A stretch of 64,000 nt of DNA. Origin: Candidatus Thiocaldithrix dubininis (GTDB taxonomy: Bacteria; Pseudomonadota; Gammaproteobacteria; Thiotrichales; Thiotrichaceae). Shown here in pieces: positions 56,601 through 64,000 of the stretch. Both the position numbers and the translations under genes were made by a program. Positions within the stretch are counted from its first letter, which is position 1. Each line of letters opens with the position of its first letter. The stretch spans positions 1 to 64,000 of the forward strand of contig CP124755.1 in assembly GCA_029972135.1 (NCBI GenBank), read 5' to 3'. The notes beneath the pieces are model-generated. The model did no database searches. It had not been told where the DNA came from and worked only from the letters and a program-made list of their open reading frames with translations.

Positions 56601-57176
56601 TTATTCACACTCCGGAATGCCGCCTTCATTCTGCCAGTCTTTGATTAATGGTGATTTTTTAGCCACCGTAATCGCCTTAGCGTTTTTCTTACCCTTGCCG
56701 GTTAATAAGTTTACATCGCAGCTTTTGCCTGCTTTCGGATCAAGCGTGTCATACGAGTCATACGTGTAACCTGCTAAGACAAACTCATTATTACGATACG
56801 CAACCGTGAGTTTTTGCGACCAACGATCCCGCCCAATGGCCGAATTTTCTGATTTAATTAATAGGGAATCTTTGTTATTGCTTTCTAGGCTGGGTAACTG
56901 CCCCCACATAGCGCCAGTCCAAGCAATTTCAGGTTTGTTGAGGGCTAATTTCATTTTATGTGCGCCGTCTTCACCCAGATAAATCAATAAATCGACGGAC
57001 ATTTCATCTGGATTATTCACTAATACTGCGCGATCCATTGAACCGTCACCATTCATATCCAAGGTAACAACGCTAACTACGTCAGACGGCTTAACGCTGG
57101 GGTTGGTATCCGCATAACTGCTTAGACTGATGAGGCATAAACCAAGGGCTGTCATCAAAGGTTTGAGTTTTAACAT
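56601..57176 (-). CDS. Secreted hypothetical protein
   Basis: The family is not recognised. The 191-residue protein has a Sec signal peptide (LKPLMTALGLCLISLSSYA). A mature domain of about 170 residues follows, with a calcium-loop-like DMNGDGSMD (about residue 38) followed by RAVLVNN, as in EF-hand/VCBS-type repeats. It ends in a disulphide-ready tail (GKSCDVNLL, EGGIPEC). Start 57176 follows GAGGA with good spacing. It probably works in the periplasm. Confidence 0.75.
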   Translation of the reverse strand: MLKLKPLMTALGLCLISLSSYADTNPSVKPSDVVSVVTLDMNGDGSMDRAVLVNNPDEMSVDLLIYLGEDGAHKMKLALNKPEIAWTGAMWGQLPSLESNNKDSLLIKSENSAIGRDRWSQKLTVAYRNNEFVLAGYTYDSYDTLDPKAGKSCDVNLLTGKGKKNAKAITVAKKSPLIKDWQNEGGIPECE

Positions 57177-57323
57177 AGTAATTCCTCTTTGGATTTGGGT
57201 TGCTCGCAAGCCCTTACAGCATAGCGTAAAGCAGAAACCGGAGTAAGCTTGCGGGTATGCGACAAAGCACAGGTAGGCTGGCTATGCTTTAAGCTGTTAA
57301 GGATGATTTGCAAGGATAGCATT

Positions 57324-58211
57324 ATGCCTCAATACAACGTTTTGATTACCGGCGCGGGTACGGGCTTTGGTCGTGAAGTCGCGTTTCGTCTCGCTGAAAA
57401 AGGTTGCAAAGTGATTGCAGCCGTTGAAATTGTTGCACAAGTTGCGGAGCTTCAACGCGAAGCTGAAAAACGTAATGTTGCACAAAATATCAGCGTACAA
57501 AAAATGGATGTGACGGTACAAGCAGACCGTGACCGTGCGGCGGCGTGGGATATTGATCTGTTATTAAATAATGCTGGTGTCTCTGAAGGCGGTTGTACGG
57601 TGGATATTCCGGAAAAAAATCTACGCCATCAATTTGAAGTCAATGTATTAGGCCCGATTTTGCTAACACAATTGGTAGCGCGTAATATGGTGAAAAAAGG
57701 CAAAGGGCGCATTGTGTTTATGTCTTCGGTAGCAGGTTTAACCACAGACCCGTTTACGGGCGCTTATTCCGCCTCTAAGCATGCAGTAGAAGCATTTGCT
57801 GATGCTTTAAATTCGGAGCTAAAAGAATTTGGTATCGACATTGCAACCGTCAATCCAGGGCCTTTCTTGACCGGCTTTAATGACCGTATGTTTGAAACAT
57901 GGAAATATTGGGAAGACGATCCTAGCAAACGTTTATACGATTATGGCAAATTGGCATTCCCGCATAAGCAAATGGATCCCGAAGAAGTTTACCAAGTAAC
58001 GGTAAGCACGTTATTGGGTGAATCTAAGCAGTATCGGAATATCGTGCCCAAAGCCAGCCAAGCCAGTATTCGTCAGCAAATGGATGAGGTTTGGGAACGC
58101 CAACAACATTTTGGTGACAAAACTCGCCCACCCTTAATTCAAGCTGCTTACGATTTAAAACCGGGTACACCAAAAGACGCAGCGGCAGCCAAAGCAGCAA
58201 CGAAGCCGTAA
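57324..58211 (+). CDS. SDR-family oxidoreductase
   Basis: The 295-residue short-chain dehydrogenase has the NAD(P) loop TGAGTGFGREVAF, the structural NNAG segment (LLLNNAGVSEGG) and the catalytic Ser/Tyr/Lys (MSSVAGL, YSASKHAVEA). It carries an extra C-terminal tail of Lys/Ala. Neither the substrate nor cofactor preference can be told. The frame opens at 57249, but ATG 57324 follows AAGGA and gives a normal N-terminus. A hairpin terminator follows. Confidence 0.9.
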   Translation: MPQYNVLITGAGTGFGREVAFRLAEKGCKVIAAVEIVAQVAELQREAEKRNVAQNISVQKMDVTVQADRDRAAAWDIDLLLNNAGVSEGGCTVDIPEKNLRHQFEVNVLGPILLTQLVARNMVKKGKGRIVFMSSVAGLTTDPFTGAYSASKHAVEAFADALNSELKEFGIDIATVNPGPFLTGFNDRMFETWKYWEDDPSKRLYDYGKLAFPHKQMDPEEVYQVTVSTLLGESKQYRNIVPKASQASIRQQMDEVWERQQHFGDKTRPPLIQAAYDLKPGTPKDAAAAKAATKP

Positions 58212-58221
58212 CTGTTATAAC

Positions 58222-58246
58222 AAGGCTTAGTCAAGTGCTAAGCCTT
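58222..58246 (+). terminator. Terminator after the SDR gene
   Basis: AAGGCTTAG (58222-58230) pairs perfectly with CTAAGCCTT (58238-58246) around a 7-nt loop, followed by an AT-rich stretch. Confidence 0.75.
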
Positions 58247-58319
58247 AATTCTTTAAATTAATTAGTAATTCTCATTTTGCCTCTCACCGAATAATCAATC
58301 GAGTCTGACTCTTTTGATT

Positions 58320-59009
58320 TTAGCGGCGTGGTATCGACTCACCCATGTAATTGATGGCGTGAACGCTGCCAGATGAATTATGCTGGATCATTTCAATGCT
58401 TTTGAAACTAAAGTTCTGATCCAGTGTGCCGCTGAGGTTACTGTCTTTAACCACGCCGTTGACAGCATTAATACTGTCGATAGTGCCTAGCTGATTAAAC
58501 TCCACATCTTTAAATGTTGCTTGTTGCGTTAAATTAGCTGTGGGTGTTGTTATTTGTGATGTATAGATGCGGTTGAGGCTTTGAACAGTGTTGTTTGCGG
58601 GTAATTGTGTGAGTATTACGTTTTGATTGGGTGAATTGATTATCTGTGTAGTACCCTGTGTATTGCCGAAAGAGCCACCTGATGAGTTGTTATCTGTTGG
58701 ATTGTTTAGGCTGGATGCGGTGGTCGCATTCGTTGACGATGTTGCTGATTCGGTTGTTTGCTTAGGGCGGCAGTTTGCGAGCATAAAACATGCAGCATCT
58801 TCCTGCATTTTTTGGTCATTTGGTGGTGCAGCGATAGAAGAACTTGCAAATGGTTCAGTTTGTGCCGCAGCGGGCGTGTTGAATGTTGGTATGATTGTGG
58901 ATGGTATTTTGGTGATTTCTTTATCTGCTGGTGGATCGTTATGGGCATTAGTACAAGCACCTACTGCAACGACTATCAAAAGTATCGGCCATTTTGTAGT
59001 GTGTGACAT
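58320..59009 (-). CDS. Lipoprotein with amyloid-repeat-like C-terminus
   Basis: The 229-residue protein has a lipoprotein signal (WPILLIVVAVGAC, Cys19). A long Pro/Thr/Ser/Asn-rich low-complexity region follows (about 20-130). The C-terminal part carries repeat-like segments with QxxxNxxY spacing, ending VHAINYMGESIPRR. Its last residues resemble the ends of the two repeat proteins of the same locus (QAGNYFAKR and QAANYLGDKL). It is the last gene of the locus, 16 bp after the 284-residue repeat protein, and could anchor the fibre to the membrane; that is inference. Confidence 0.65.
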   Translation of the reverse strand: MSHTTKWPILLIVVAVGACTNAHNDPPADKEITKIPSTIIPTFNTPAAAQTEPFASSSIAAPPNDQKMQEDAACFMLANCRPKQTTESATSSTNATTASSLNNPTDNNSSGGSFGNTQGTTQIINSPNQNVILTQLPANNTVQSLNRIYTSQITTPTANLTQQATFKDVEFNQLGTIDSINAVNGVVKDSNLSGTLDQNFSFKSIEMIQHNSSGSVHAINYMGESIPRR

Positions 59010-59025
59010 AAAAAATCCCCTTCGT

Positions 59026-59880
59026 TTATCTTTTAGCAAAGTAATTACCTGCTTGAGTCACGCTATGTGGAGTACTGTTTCCATAGACATTAATTGATGC
59101 TCCGTTAAAACTTTGGGAGACTGTCCCTGTAACAGTACCACCAATCTTACGAATCAGTATATTTCCAGCTTGTACACTGCCAGTATTTGCTCCAGTACTC
59201 TCTGAGTAATCAATAGTACCTCCCGTAAAAGTTTGGCTCATGCTCGCGGTGATATTATCGGTATTCATATAATTACCTGCCTGATAGCAGTTAGTGCAAC
59301 CGGCAAGTTTGAATTTAACATTCCCACTTGCAGATACCGCTTGACTTAATCCCCCCATATCGGTTGCAGATGCCATATTAACGGCTTGAACACTTCCGCT
59401 ACTTGTCGCTTCAAGAGTGAGGTCTGAGATGCCAGTGACACTTTGTGAGCTGTTACCTTCGATAGTCGTCGCTTGCATCATATTTGCAGCTTGATGGCTA
59501 TTTGACGTCGATCCTGATTGCTTAAGCGTTAAGTCTTTTGAACTCATGTTAACGGTTTGAGAGGTGTTGTTAACTGTGCCTGTGCTCAAAATCATGTTCA
59601 TGGCTTGTTTTGAGCTGTTGGCATCAGTTTGGTTCATGGTGACACCGTTGCCAGCGGTCACGGTCTGCGAACTGTTGTTTAGTGTGCTATTACCCAAGTT
59701 GACCGCATTCATTGCCTGTTTTGAGTTAGTGGTGTTGGTTTGATTCATGGTGACGGCATTGGTGACATTGACAGCCTGAGTCACCACCCAGCTATCCGCA
59801 TAGGCAGGAATGCTTGCTAGTAAGCAGATGCCTAGTAATCCTAATCCAGCGCATAAGTGGGGGTGGCTCATAAGGTACAT
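59026..59880 (-). CDS. Secreted Gln/Asn repeat protein (curlin/HfaD-like fibre candidate)
   Basis: The 284-residue protein has a signal peptide (GLGLLGICLLASIPAYA). About seven imperfect ~30-residue repeats follow of the form L-x-Q-x(n)-QA-x-N-x(n)-SQ-x-V (for example MNQTNTTNSKQAMNAVNL, KQSGSTSNSHQAANMM). It ends QAGNYFAKR. Regular Gln and Asn at fixed positions in short beta-prone repeats is the pattern of curlin (CsgA) and of the holdfast-anchor amyloids. It sits directly downstream of the CsgG-like secretin-lipoprotein gene (5-bp gap). Two Cys (AGCTNC) are in one repeat. Fibre formation is predicted, not shown. Confidence 0.75.
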   Translation of the reverse strand: MYLMSHPHLCAGLGLLGICLLASIPAYADSWVVTQAVNVTNAVTMNQTNTTNSKQAMNAVNLGNSTLNNSSQTVTAGNGVTMNQTDANSSKQAMNMILSTGTVNNTSQTVNMSSKDLTLKQSGSTSNSHQAANMMQATTIEGNSSQSVTGISDLTLEATSSGSVQAVNMASATDMGGLSQAVSASGNVKFKLAGCTNCYQAGNYMNTDNITASMSQTFTGGTIDYSESTGANTGSVQAGNILIRKIGGTVTGTVSQSFNGASINVYGNSTPHSVTQAGNYFAKR

Positions 59881-59885
59881 GCGTG

Positions 59886-60998
59886 TTATTCCGTTTTACC
59901 GTTTTTGTCAGTTTTCCCTTCTTTATCATCTTTCTCAGAAGAGGTATTCCTTCTGGCACGGATGGCTTTTTCTGCGAGTGCTTGTTGGGCAGCGCGGTTG
60001 CTTTCACTGATTTCAGCAAATTGCTCTGTGGTCATGTTGAGTTTTTGTTGAGCATCATTCAGGAAACAGCCCCCAAAGTTGGTTTGACCACCATAAGCCT
60101 TATTGAGTAGCCAGAAGGCTGCGGCATCCAGCAAGGTTTTCTGCGCACTGTGAACACCTTCTACCACCACGTTATCTTTGGATATTCCGTAATAGCCTTC
60201 GCCCATACCAACCCGCAAACGGAAGCTCTTATTGGAACGGTAGAACACCAGATCAAATGACTGAGAAGCTACCACTAGGTTATTGCGTGGGTCAGTCAGC
60301 GTGAGTACCAATGACAATGCGCGGGCGGATGAGGTATTGCCAAAGTCCATTTCGCCGGTGGGTTTACGCCAGATTTCATCCAACTCATTTTCTGCAAGGC
60401 GTTTGGTGCGTGTACCAAGGTTATTACCAACACCTTCTTGTGCGATATTGTCGGTATCAAAACGGGTAAATGCGCCACTGACAATCAATGGCGTAATGCT
60501 ATTAGTCGTGGGTAAGCCACGGCTATTGCGGGCGTTTTGGATAACACCACTGTAGGCCGAGATGAATACATTCAGGTTTTCAGGCGATGGCATACCAAAA
60601 CGATTTAAACCGACATCTTCCTTGCCTATTTGGGTAAACATGGTGGGGAAATTGTCTGTCACCAAACCGACGTGTGGGTATAAATGCTCACTCAGCACGT
60701 TGATCAACTGGATGCGACCAGCATCAGATAGGGGGCTATCCTGATAAGGACCTTCTTTGACCGTGCCATCGTTGATGTCTCTGACCAAGAAAATATAGGC
60801 ACTTTGTGAGTTGCCTTTCTGCAATGCTGATGCCATGCACGCGATAGAGCTGCTCATATTCGAGCGGCTGATTTCTGGTGTTTCGCGTAAATTACTGCTG
60901 ATTTCTAAGGTATTGCTAGCGCAGCCTGACAACATCGCTAAACCACTAACAAACACAATGCCGAGTTTGCTTTTGACAGCTACAGGTAGCAACTGCAT
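59886..60998 (-). CDS. CsgG/HfaB-family outer-membrane lipoprotein
   Basis: The 370-residue protein has a lipoprotein signal with lipobox AMLSGC. A CsgG-type domain follows: CMASALQKGNSQSAYIFLVRDI, the FTRFDTDNIAQEGVGNNLG segment, LSLVLTLTDPRNNLVVASQSFDLVFY and the DAAAFWLLNKAYGG helix. CsgG forms the nonameric outer-membrane pore for curli, and HfaB serves holdfast anchors. Here a charged C-terminal tail (ARRNTSSEKDDKEGK) follows. The TTG at 61016 opens the frame earlier, but ATG 60998 directly follows the upstream stop codon (TAAAATG), so translation is probably coupled. Confidence 0.8.
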   Translation of the reverse strand: MQLLPVAVKSKLGIVFVSGLAMLSGCASNTLEISSNLRETPEISRSNMSSSIACMASALQKGNSQSAYIFLVRDINDGTVKEGPYQDSPLSDAGRIQLINVLSEHLYPHVGLVTDNFPTMFTQIGKEDVGLNRFGMPSPENLNVFISAYSGVIQNARNSRGLPTTNSITPLIVSGAFTRFDTDNIAQEGVGNNLGTRTKRLAENELDEIWRKPTGEMDFGNTSSARALSLVLTLTDPRNNLVVASQSFDLVFYRSNKSFRLRVGMGEGYYGISKDNVVVEGVHSAQKTLLDAAAFWLLNKAYGGQTNFGGCFLNDAQQKLNMTTEQFAEISESNRAAQQALAEKAIRARRNTSSEKDDKEGKTDKNGKTE

Positions 60999-60999
60999 T

Positions 61000-61368
61000 T
61001 TATTGGCATTTATCAAAGTTCACCTCACCAACATAAACATTGCTCACGACTGCTGGATTGTTGCCCGTGCCAGCATTCAAATACCCGTTTTCATCTGTGC
61101 TGACATACGTGGCATAAAACGCACATTTAGGTTGTGTAATGCTATTTACTACAAATTGTGCCCCGCTGGGCGCGGTTACTTTGTAGCCACTAGTCTTGTT
61201 GATATAGTAGTCATTGAAGCTCGGTTTTGCGTCAGAAATTAATTTTGCCGTATGCAATTCCGAATAGTCTGCCGGAATAGATGGAAAGTTGGACTGTAAT
61301 GTACTGTCCGCTATTGCAACGGCAGAAAAAGGTAGAGCTGCTCCCAAATATAAAACGACACGCTTCAT
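61000..61368 (-). CDS. Small secreted protein of the CsgG locus (HfaA-like position)
   Basis: The 122-residue protein has a signal peptide (VVLYLGAALPFSAVAIA). A ~100-residue domain with two Cys (PKC, DKC at the end) follows, containing YYINKTSGYKVTAPSGAQFVVNS and VSNVYVGEVNF strands. Its gene stops 1 bp before the CsgG-like start. Position and size recall HfaA or the CsgE/CsgF helpers, but I see no firm motif, so it is a candidate export or nucleation factor only. Confidence 0.6.
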   Translation of the reverse strand: MKRVVLYLGAALPFSAVAIADSTLQSNFPSIPADYSELHTAKLISDAKPSFNDYYINKTSGYKVTAPSGAQFVVNSITQPKCAFYATYVSTDENGYLNAGTGNNPAVVSNVYVGEVNFDKCQ

Positions 61369-61440
61369 ACTTTTTTCCGTTTCGTTATTAATATCGAACG
61401 GGATACAAACAATGGTTTGCATCCCGCTGTTGTTTAGTAT

Positions 61441-62769
61441 TTAGAGCTTGTCACCTAAATAGTTAGCGGCTTGGAATGAGTCGATAGCAGATCCTTGCGT
61501 CATGACCAAGTTTGTGGCAGTGACTGCTTGAGTAGCTGAACCGCCAGTATTTGCACCTGTCAAGATAGCATTACCTGCTTGAATCCCGTTCGTGACGGTG
61601 CTTGCATTTTGCGCCAGGATTAAAGTCCCTGTCGTAATAACCTTTTGGTCACTAGCTGTCAGTGCACCTGCGCCAGTTGCCTCACTCATGTCAATCAAGT
61701 TGCCCGCTTGTACAGTACCTGCTGTTCCTGTTTTGACCTGTGCTAAGGTGAAATCTTTAGCAGCACCAACTGCCCCAAGTGTTTGTGTTGCCAATTCAAC
61801 ATTGCCAGTTCCTGTGGATTTCAAAAGGTTGGCAGCTTGCTGGCTGTCATCAGCTACAGCGGTTGTTGAGCCTTGGTTCATCGCAAGCTCACCAGTTGTT
61901 GTTTGGGTGGTACTTGTGGTAACGCCAGCGCCATTAGCCATGTTGAGGGCTTGGGTTTTTTTGCCTGTGCCACCATCTTGATTCATGGTGCCTGCTACCG
62001 TATTGGTAGTTGTTTGACGCAGTGTGCCAATTGCATTGCTGCCACCATCAGCACGGTTAGCTGCTTGTGTGTTTGCGCCCGTACCACTTTGAGACAGGGA
62101 CAATGTGCCAGTTGGTGCGGTAGTTTGTGTGGCTTCTGTCAGCGTGGCAGCCGTGATGTTGTTTGCTGCCTGTGTTTGGGCACCAGATCCACTTTGAGTT
62201 AATCCTAAAGTACCTACAGGACTAGCGGTTTGGTCTGCATTGGTTACTGTAACGGCATCAATGTCATTGACAACTTGTCTGTTTGCGCCACTAGTCTCTT
62301 GTGTTAAAGCTACGTTTGTCCCAGTAACAACGTTTTGTGTAATGGCGGTAACGGCTGTTGTAGCATTAGCGGCGTTGACGGCTTGAAGGTTCCCTGTTCC
62401 GATGCCTGCTGCGTTTTGGTTAAGCTCAATATTACCTGTACCTGTGTGAGCTTGTGTTCCTGCGGTGATCGTAGCAGCTTTTAGGTAGTTAGCGGCTTGT
62501 TTTGATGTGCCAACAGTTCCCGTTGCGCTTCCTTGATTCAGCGTTAATTTATTAGTCCCCATCGCGGCGGTTTGTGTACCACTGGTATGAGTGCCGCTAA
62601 TGTTGATGGCGTTGAAAGCCTGTGTAGAGCCTGTTGTTCCTTGCTGTAGAACAGTTGTGTCACTGCCTGGTGTTGTTGTTTGGGTTGTCGTCCAAGCGTC
62701 AGCCATTGCGGTGGTGGAGAGTAAGGCTGCGGTGATGGCAGCGGCGAGTTTGAGTTTCATATGTTGCAT
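61441..62769 (-). CDS. Large secreted Gln/Asn repeat protein (amyloid/holdfast-anchor candidate)
   Basis: The 442-residue protein has a signal peptide (LKLAAAITAALLSTTAMA) and about 13 repeats of 25-33 residues with the core L-x-Q-x(n)-Q-A-x-N. Examples are LTLNQGSATG with KQAANYLKAAT, and LSLSQSGTGANTQAANRAD. It ends SFQAANYLGDKL. It is Thr/Ala/Gly/Gln-rich with no Cys. The pattern matches that of the smaller repeat protein in the locus. The ORF opens at 62901; ATG 62769 follows GAGGA with 7-bp spacing and starts at the signal peptide. It is the first gene of the leftward locus and is probably the main fibre subunit. Confidence 0.75.
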   Translation of the reverse strand: MQHMKLKLAAAITAALLSTTAMADAWTTTQTTTPGSDTTVLQQGTTGSTQAFNAINISGTHTSGTQTAAMGTNKLTLNQGSATGTVGTSKQAANYLKAATITAGTQAHTGTGNIELNQNAAGIGTGNLQAVNAANATTAVTAITQNVVTGTNVALTQETSGANRQVVNDIDAVTVTNADQTASPVGTLGLTQSGSGAQTQAANNITAATLTEATQTTAPTGTLSLSQSGTGANTQAANRADGGSNAIGTLRQTTTNTVAGTMNQDGGTGKKTQALNMANGAGVTTSTTQTTTGELAMNQGSTTAVADDSQQAANLLKSTGTGNVELATQTLGAVGAAKDFTLAQVKTGTAGTVQAGNLIDMSEATGAGALTASDQKVITTGTLILAQNASTVTNGIQAGNAILTGANTGGSATQAVTATNLVMTQGSAIDSFQAANYLGDKL

Positions 62770-63364
62770 CGTCTGTTCCTCGTGATGTAGATAAATCGAC
62801 ACGTCAGGTGTTGGGATGGTAAGTATCAATGTTAGCCCCATCTTGCCTCCTGTATTTGCGGTCACAAATATGACACATATTAAGTAAGTTACTACCAACA
62901 ATAAACTTACCAGAAATCAGAATTTCTATTGTAAAATGAATCACTTATGTGAAGATATTTACCAAAACTGACCACGCCGCTCACTCTTGCGGAGCAATTG
63001 CACAGATACATTGTCGGTATTTTTCATCCTACATCCATTGTGAGCGGTGTTTGAGAAAGCATATTGCATTAAAGTGTCAGACTGGACTTGACCAGAACAT
63101 ATTAAGCACGTTTTGGGTGACTATTGCTCTAATAAAATTAATTTATTAAATATAGAGTAAGCTAAGGAATTTTAGATTTATTACGTTATTCAACGTAGGT
63201 TACGTTATTCTGATTATACGCTTGGATGTAGAATTATTCTTATTTTACATGATGTTATGTTTTTAATAAGATTTGTCCGATAAATAGTAAGCTTTAATGT
63301 GAACCGCATTGACAGTTTAAGTGTTAAGCTAATATGGCGAGGACTGTGTGCGAGATTTGTTTCT
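62770..63364. other. Gene-free region with direct and inverted repeats
   Basis: This region holds the upstream DNA of two divergent genes (repeat protein to the left, XRE regulator to the right). No convincing gene is seen; a 66-codon frame at 62949-63149 lacks a ribosome-binding site and protein-like composition. TTACGTTATTC occurs twice (63181-63191 and 63200-63210), and AACGTA-GGT-TACGTT forms a palindrome in between. This is a candidate operator. The stretch is AT-rich. Confidence 0.5.
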
Positions 63365-64000
63365 TTGAAATTATTGAAATCATCTAAGACTAAACGCCTG
63401 CGCCCTCAAAATGGAGCGCGTTTACGGGCACTGCGTGAGCAGCAAAACTTAAGACAATCAGCATTTGCAGATCAAATTAATGCTTATATGCGGAAGTTAA
63501 TTCCTAATCTATCCAGTACGGATATGCTGACGCAAAGTATGGTCTCTGATCTGGAACTAGAATATGCGGATTTAAGCGTTTTGCATTTGCTGATGATTAG
63601 TGAGTTTTTTGGTGTTACGCCTAAGGAATTATTGGTTAGTGAGTTGCAAGATTTAGGTAAAACAGAAATTACGATTCACCAAAATACTGTGAATTCAATG
63701 CCAACCGTACATCCTTACGTGAGTGAGAATATAACTGAAGGTGAGCGCTTTTTTGTTTGCTCTTGGTTTCCAAGTGGCTTGTTTAAATCAGCGCACTATT
63801 TTGACCAGCATTTACGGAAACATTCCCCCGATACAGAGCATATTGAGTTTTACCCACTGGATGCCTTTATTGAGTTTTTGTTTTCCCCTACGATTCAAGA
63901 AGATAGATCAACCAAAATTTCGATTTTAGAACGGATGCAATATTATTTCAGTTCGAGTATTTATCGCCGTATCTATTTTATCACTTCGCCTGTGCAATCT
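63365..64000 (+). CDS. XRE-type helix-turn-helix regulator, partial (runs off window)
   Basis: The frame is open from TTG 63365 to the right edge (212 codons, no stop). The N-terminal ~90 residues form an XRE/Cro-like helix-turn-helix: ARLRALREQQNLRQSAFADQI, then MLTQSMVSDLELEYADLSVLHLLMISEFFGVTPKEL. A longer C-terminal domain with aromatic residues (FFVCSWFPSGLF, HYFDQHLRKHSPDTEHIEFYPLDAFIEF) is not recognised. The TTG start is weak; the next TTG is at 63374. It is divergent from the amyloid-like locus and could regulate it. Confidence 0.6.
   Translation, partial: MKLLKSSKTKRLRPQNGARLRALREQQNLRQSAFADQINAYMRKLIPNLSSTDMLTQSMVSDLELEYADLSVLHLLMISEFFGVTPKELLVSELQDLGKTEITIHQNTVNSMPTVHPYVSENITEGERFFVCSWFPSGLFKSAHYFDQHLRKHSPDTEHIEFYPLDAFIEFLFSPTIQEDRSTKISILERMQYYFSSSIYRRIYFITSPVQS

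Noticed and set aside
61592-61981. 129-codon frame antisense to the large repeat protein
   Set aside because: The repeats create long open antisense frames; the sense frame has a signal peptide and regular motif.
62949-63149. 66-codon frame in the gene-free region
   Set aside because: No ribosome-binding site, scattered Cys and His, no homology features; likely chance.

Overview
This is a chromosomal window from a gammaproteobacterium of moderate GC. It contains the replication origin and the conserved block mnmE-yidC-rnpA-rpmH // dnaA-oriC-dnaN-recF-gyrB. Gene content (Orn, TatABC, SpeA, BtuB under a B12 riboswitch, YcgL) and a holdfast-like CsgG/HfaB locus fit a Thiothrix/Thiolinea-type filamentous bacterium. 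That genus-level assignment is inference from gene content, not from a search.

Left edge (1-1360): an IS982-family insertion sequence sits in a tyrosine-integrase gene. The integrase is next to the 3' end of mnmE, a known integration hotspot for SGI1-type islands, so the window probably starts inside an mnmE-targeted island. Origin block (1361-16711): mnmE, yidC, rnpA and rpmH run leftward; dnaA, dnaN, recF, gyrB, a zinc oligopeptidase, xthA, a small membrane protein and parE run rightward. oriC lies between dnaA and dnaN, with five perfect DnaA boxes, a DnaA-trio-like element and an AT-rich stretch. recF carries seven further perfect DnaA boxes.

16.8-23.6 kb is accessory: an ankyrin protein, an ECF sigma factor with a membrane FGE-domain protein, a SnoaL-like lipoprotein, a B12 uptake unit (cobalamin riboswitch, btuB, BtuM-like membrane protein), and a Gly/Ser-rich tandem-repeat protein. 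23.7-31.5 kb holds hisF, then an inserted pair (orphan cytosine methyltransferase and a soluble Clp-type AAA+/M41 protease chimera), then hisE, tatABC and gpmI. 31.5-41.9 kb is mostly housekeeping: cytochrome c, Ste24 protease, orn, a tiny lipoprotein, typA, truncated globin, an outer-membrane barrel protein, ycgL, speA and an Atm1-type ABC exporter.

42-46 kb: a two-repeat CRISPR-like pair follows an operon of nadM-Nudix, nadV, a NADAR protein and a PARG-like macrodomain protein, combining nicotinamide salvage with ADP-ribose removal. purT follows. 47.5-51.1 kb is an AT-rich phosphorelay cassette (OmpR-type regulator, HPt protein, hybrid 7TMR-DISM kinase). 51.2-58.2 kb has an M23 peptidase, a PP-loop thiolase-like protein, speE, a zur-cobW pair, a small membrane protein, an inositol-monophosphatase-family enzyme, a periplasmic protein and an SDR enzyme.

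58.3-62.8 kb is the most striking accessory locus: five leftward genes, namely a CsgG/HfaB-like outer-membrane lipoprotein, two secreted Gln/Asn repeat proteins, a repeat-tailed lipoprotein and a small secreted protein. This looks like a curli/holdfast-anchor amyloid export system of unusual composition. A divergent XRE-type regulator runs off the right edge after a ~600-bp gene-free region.
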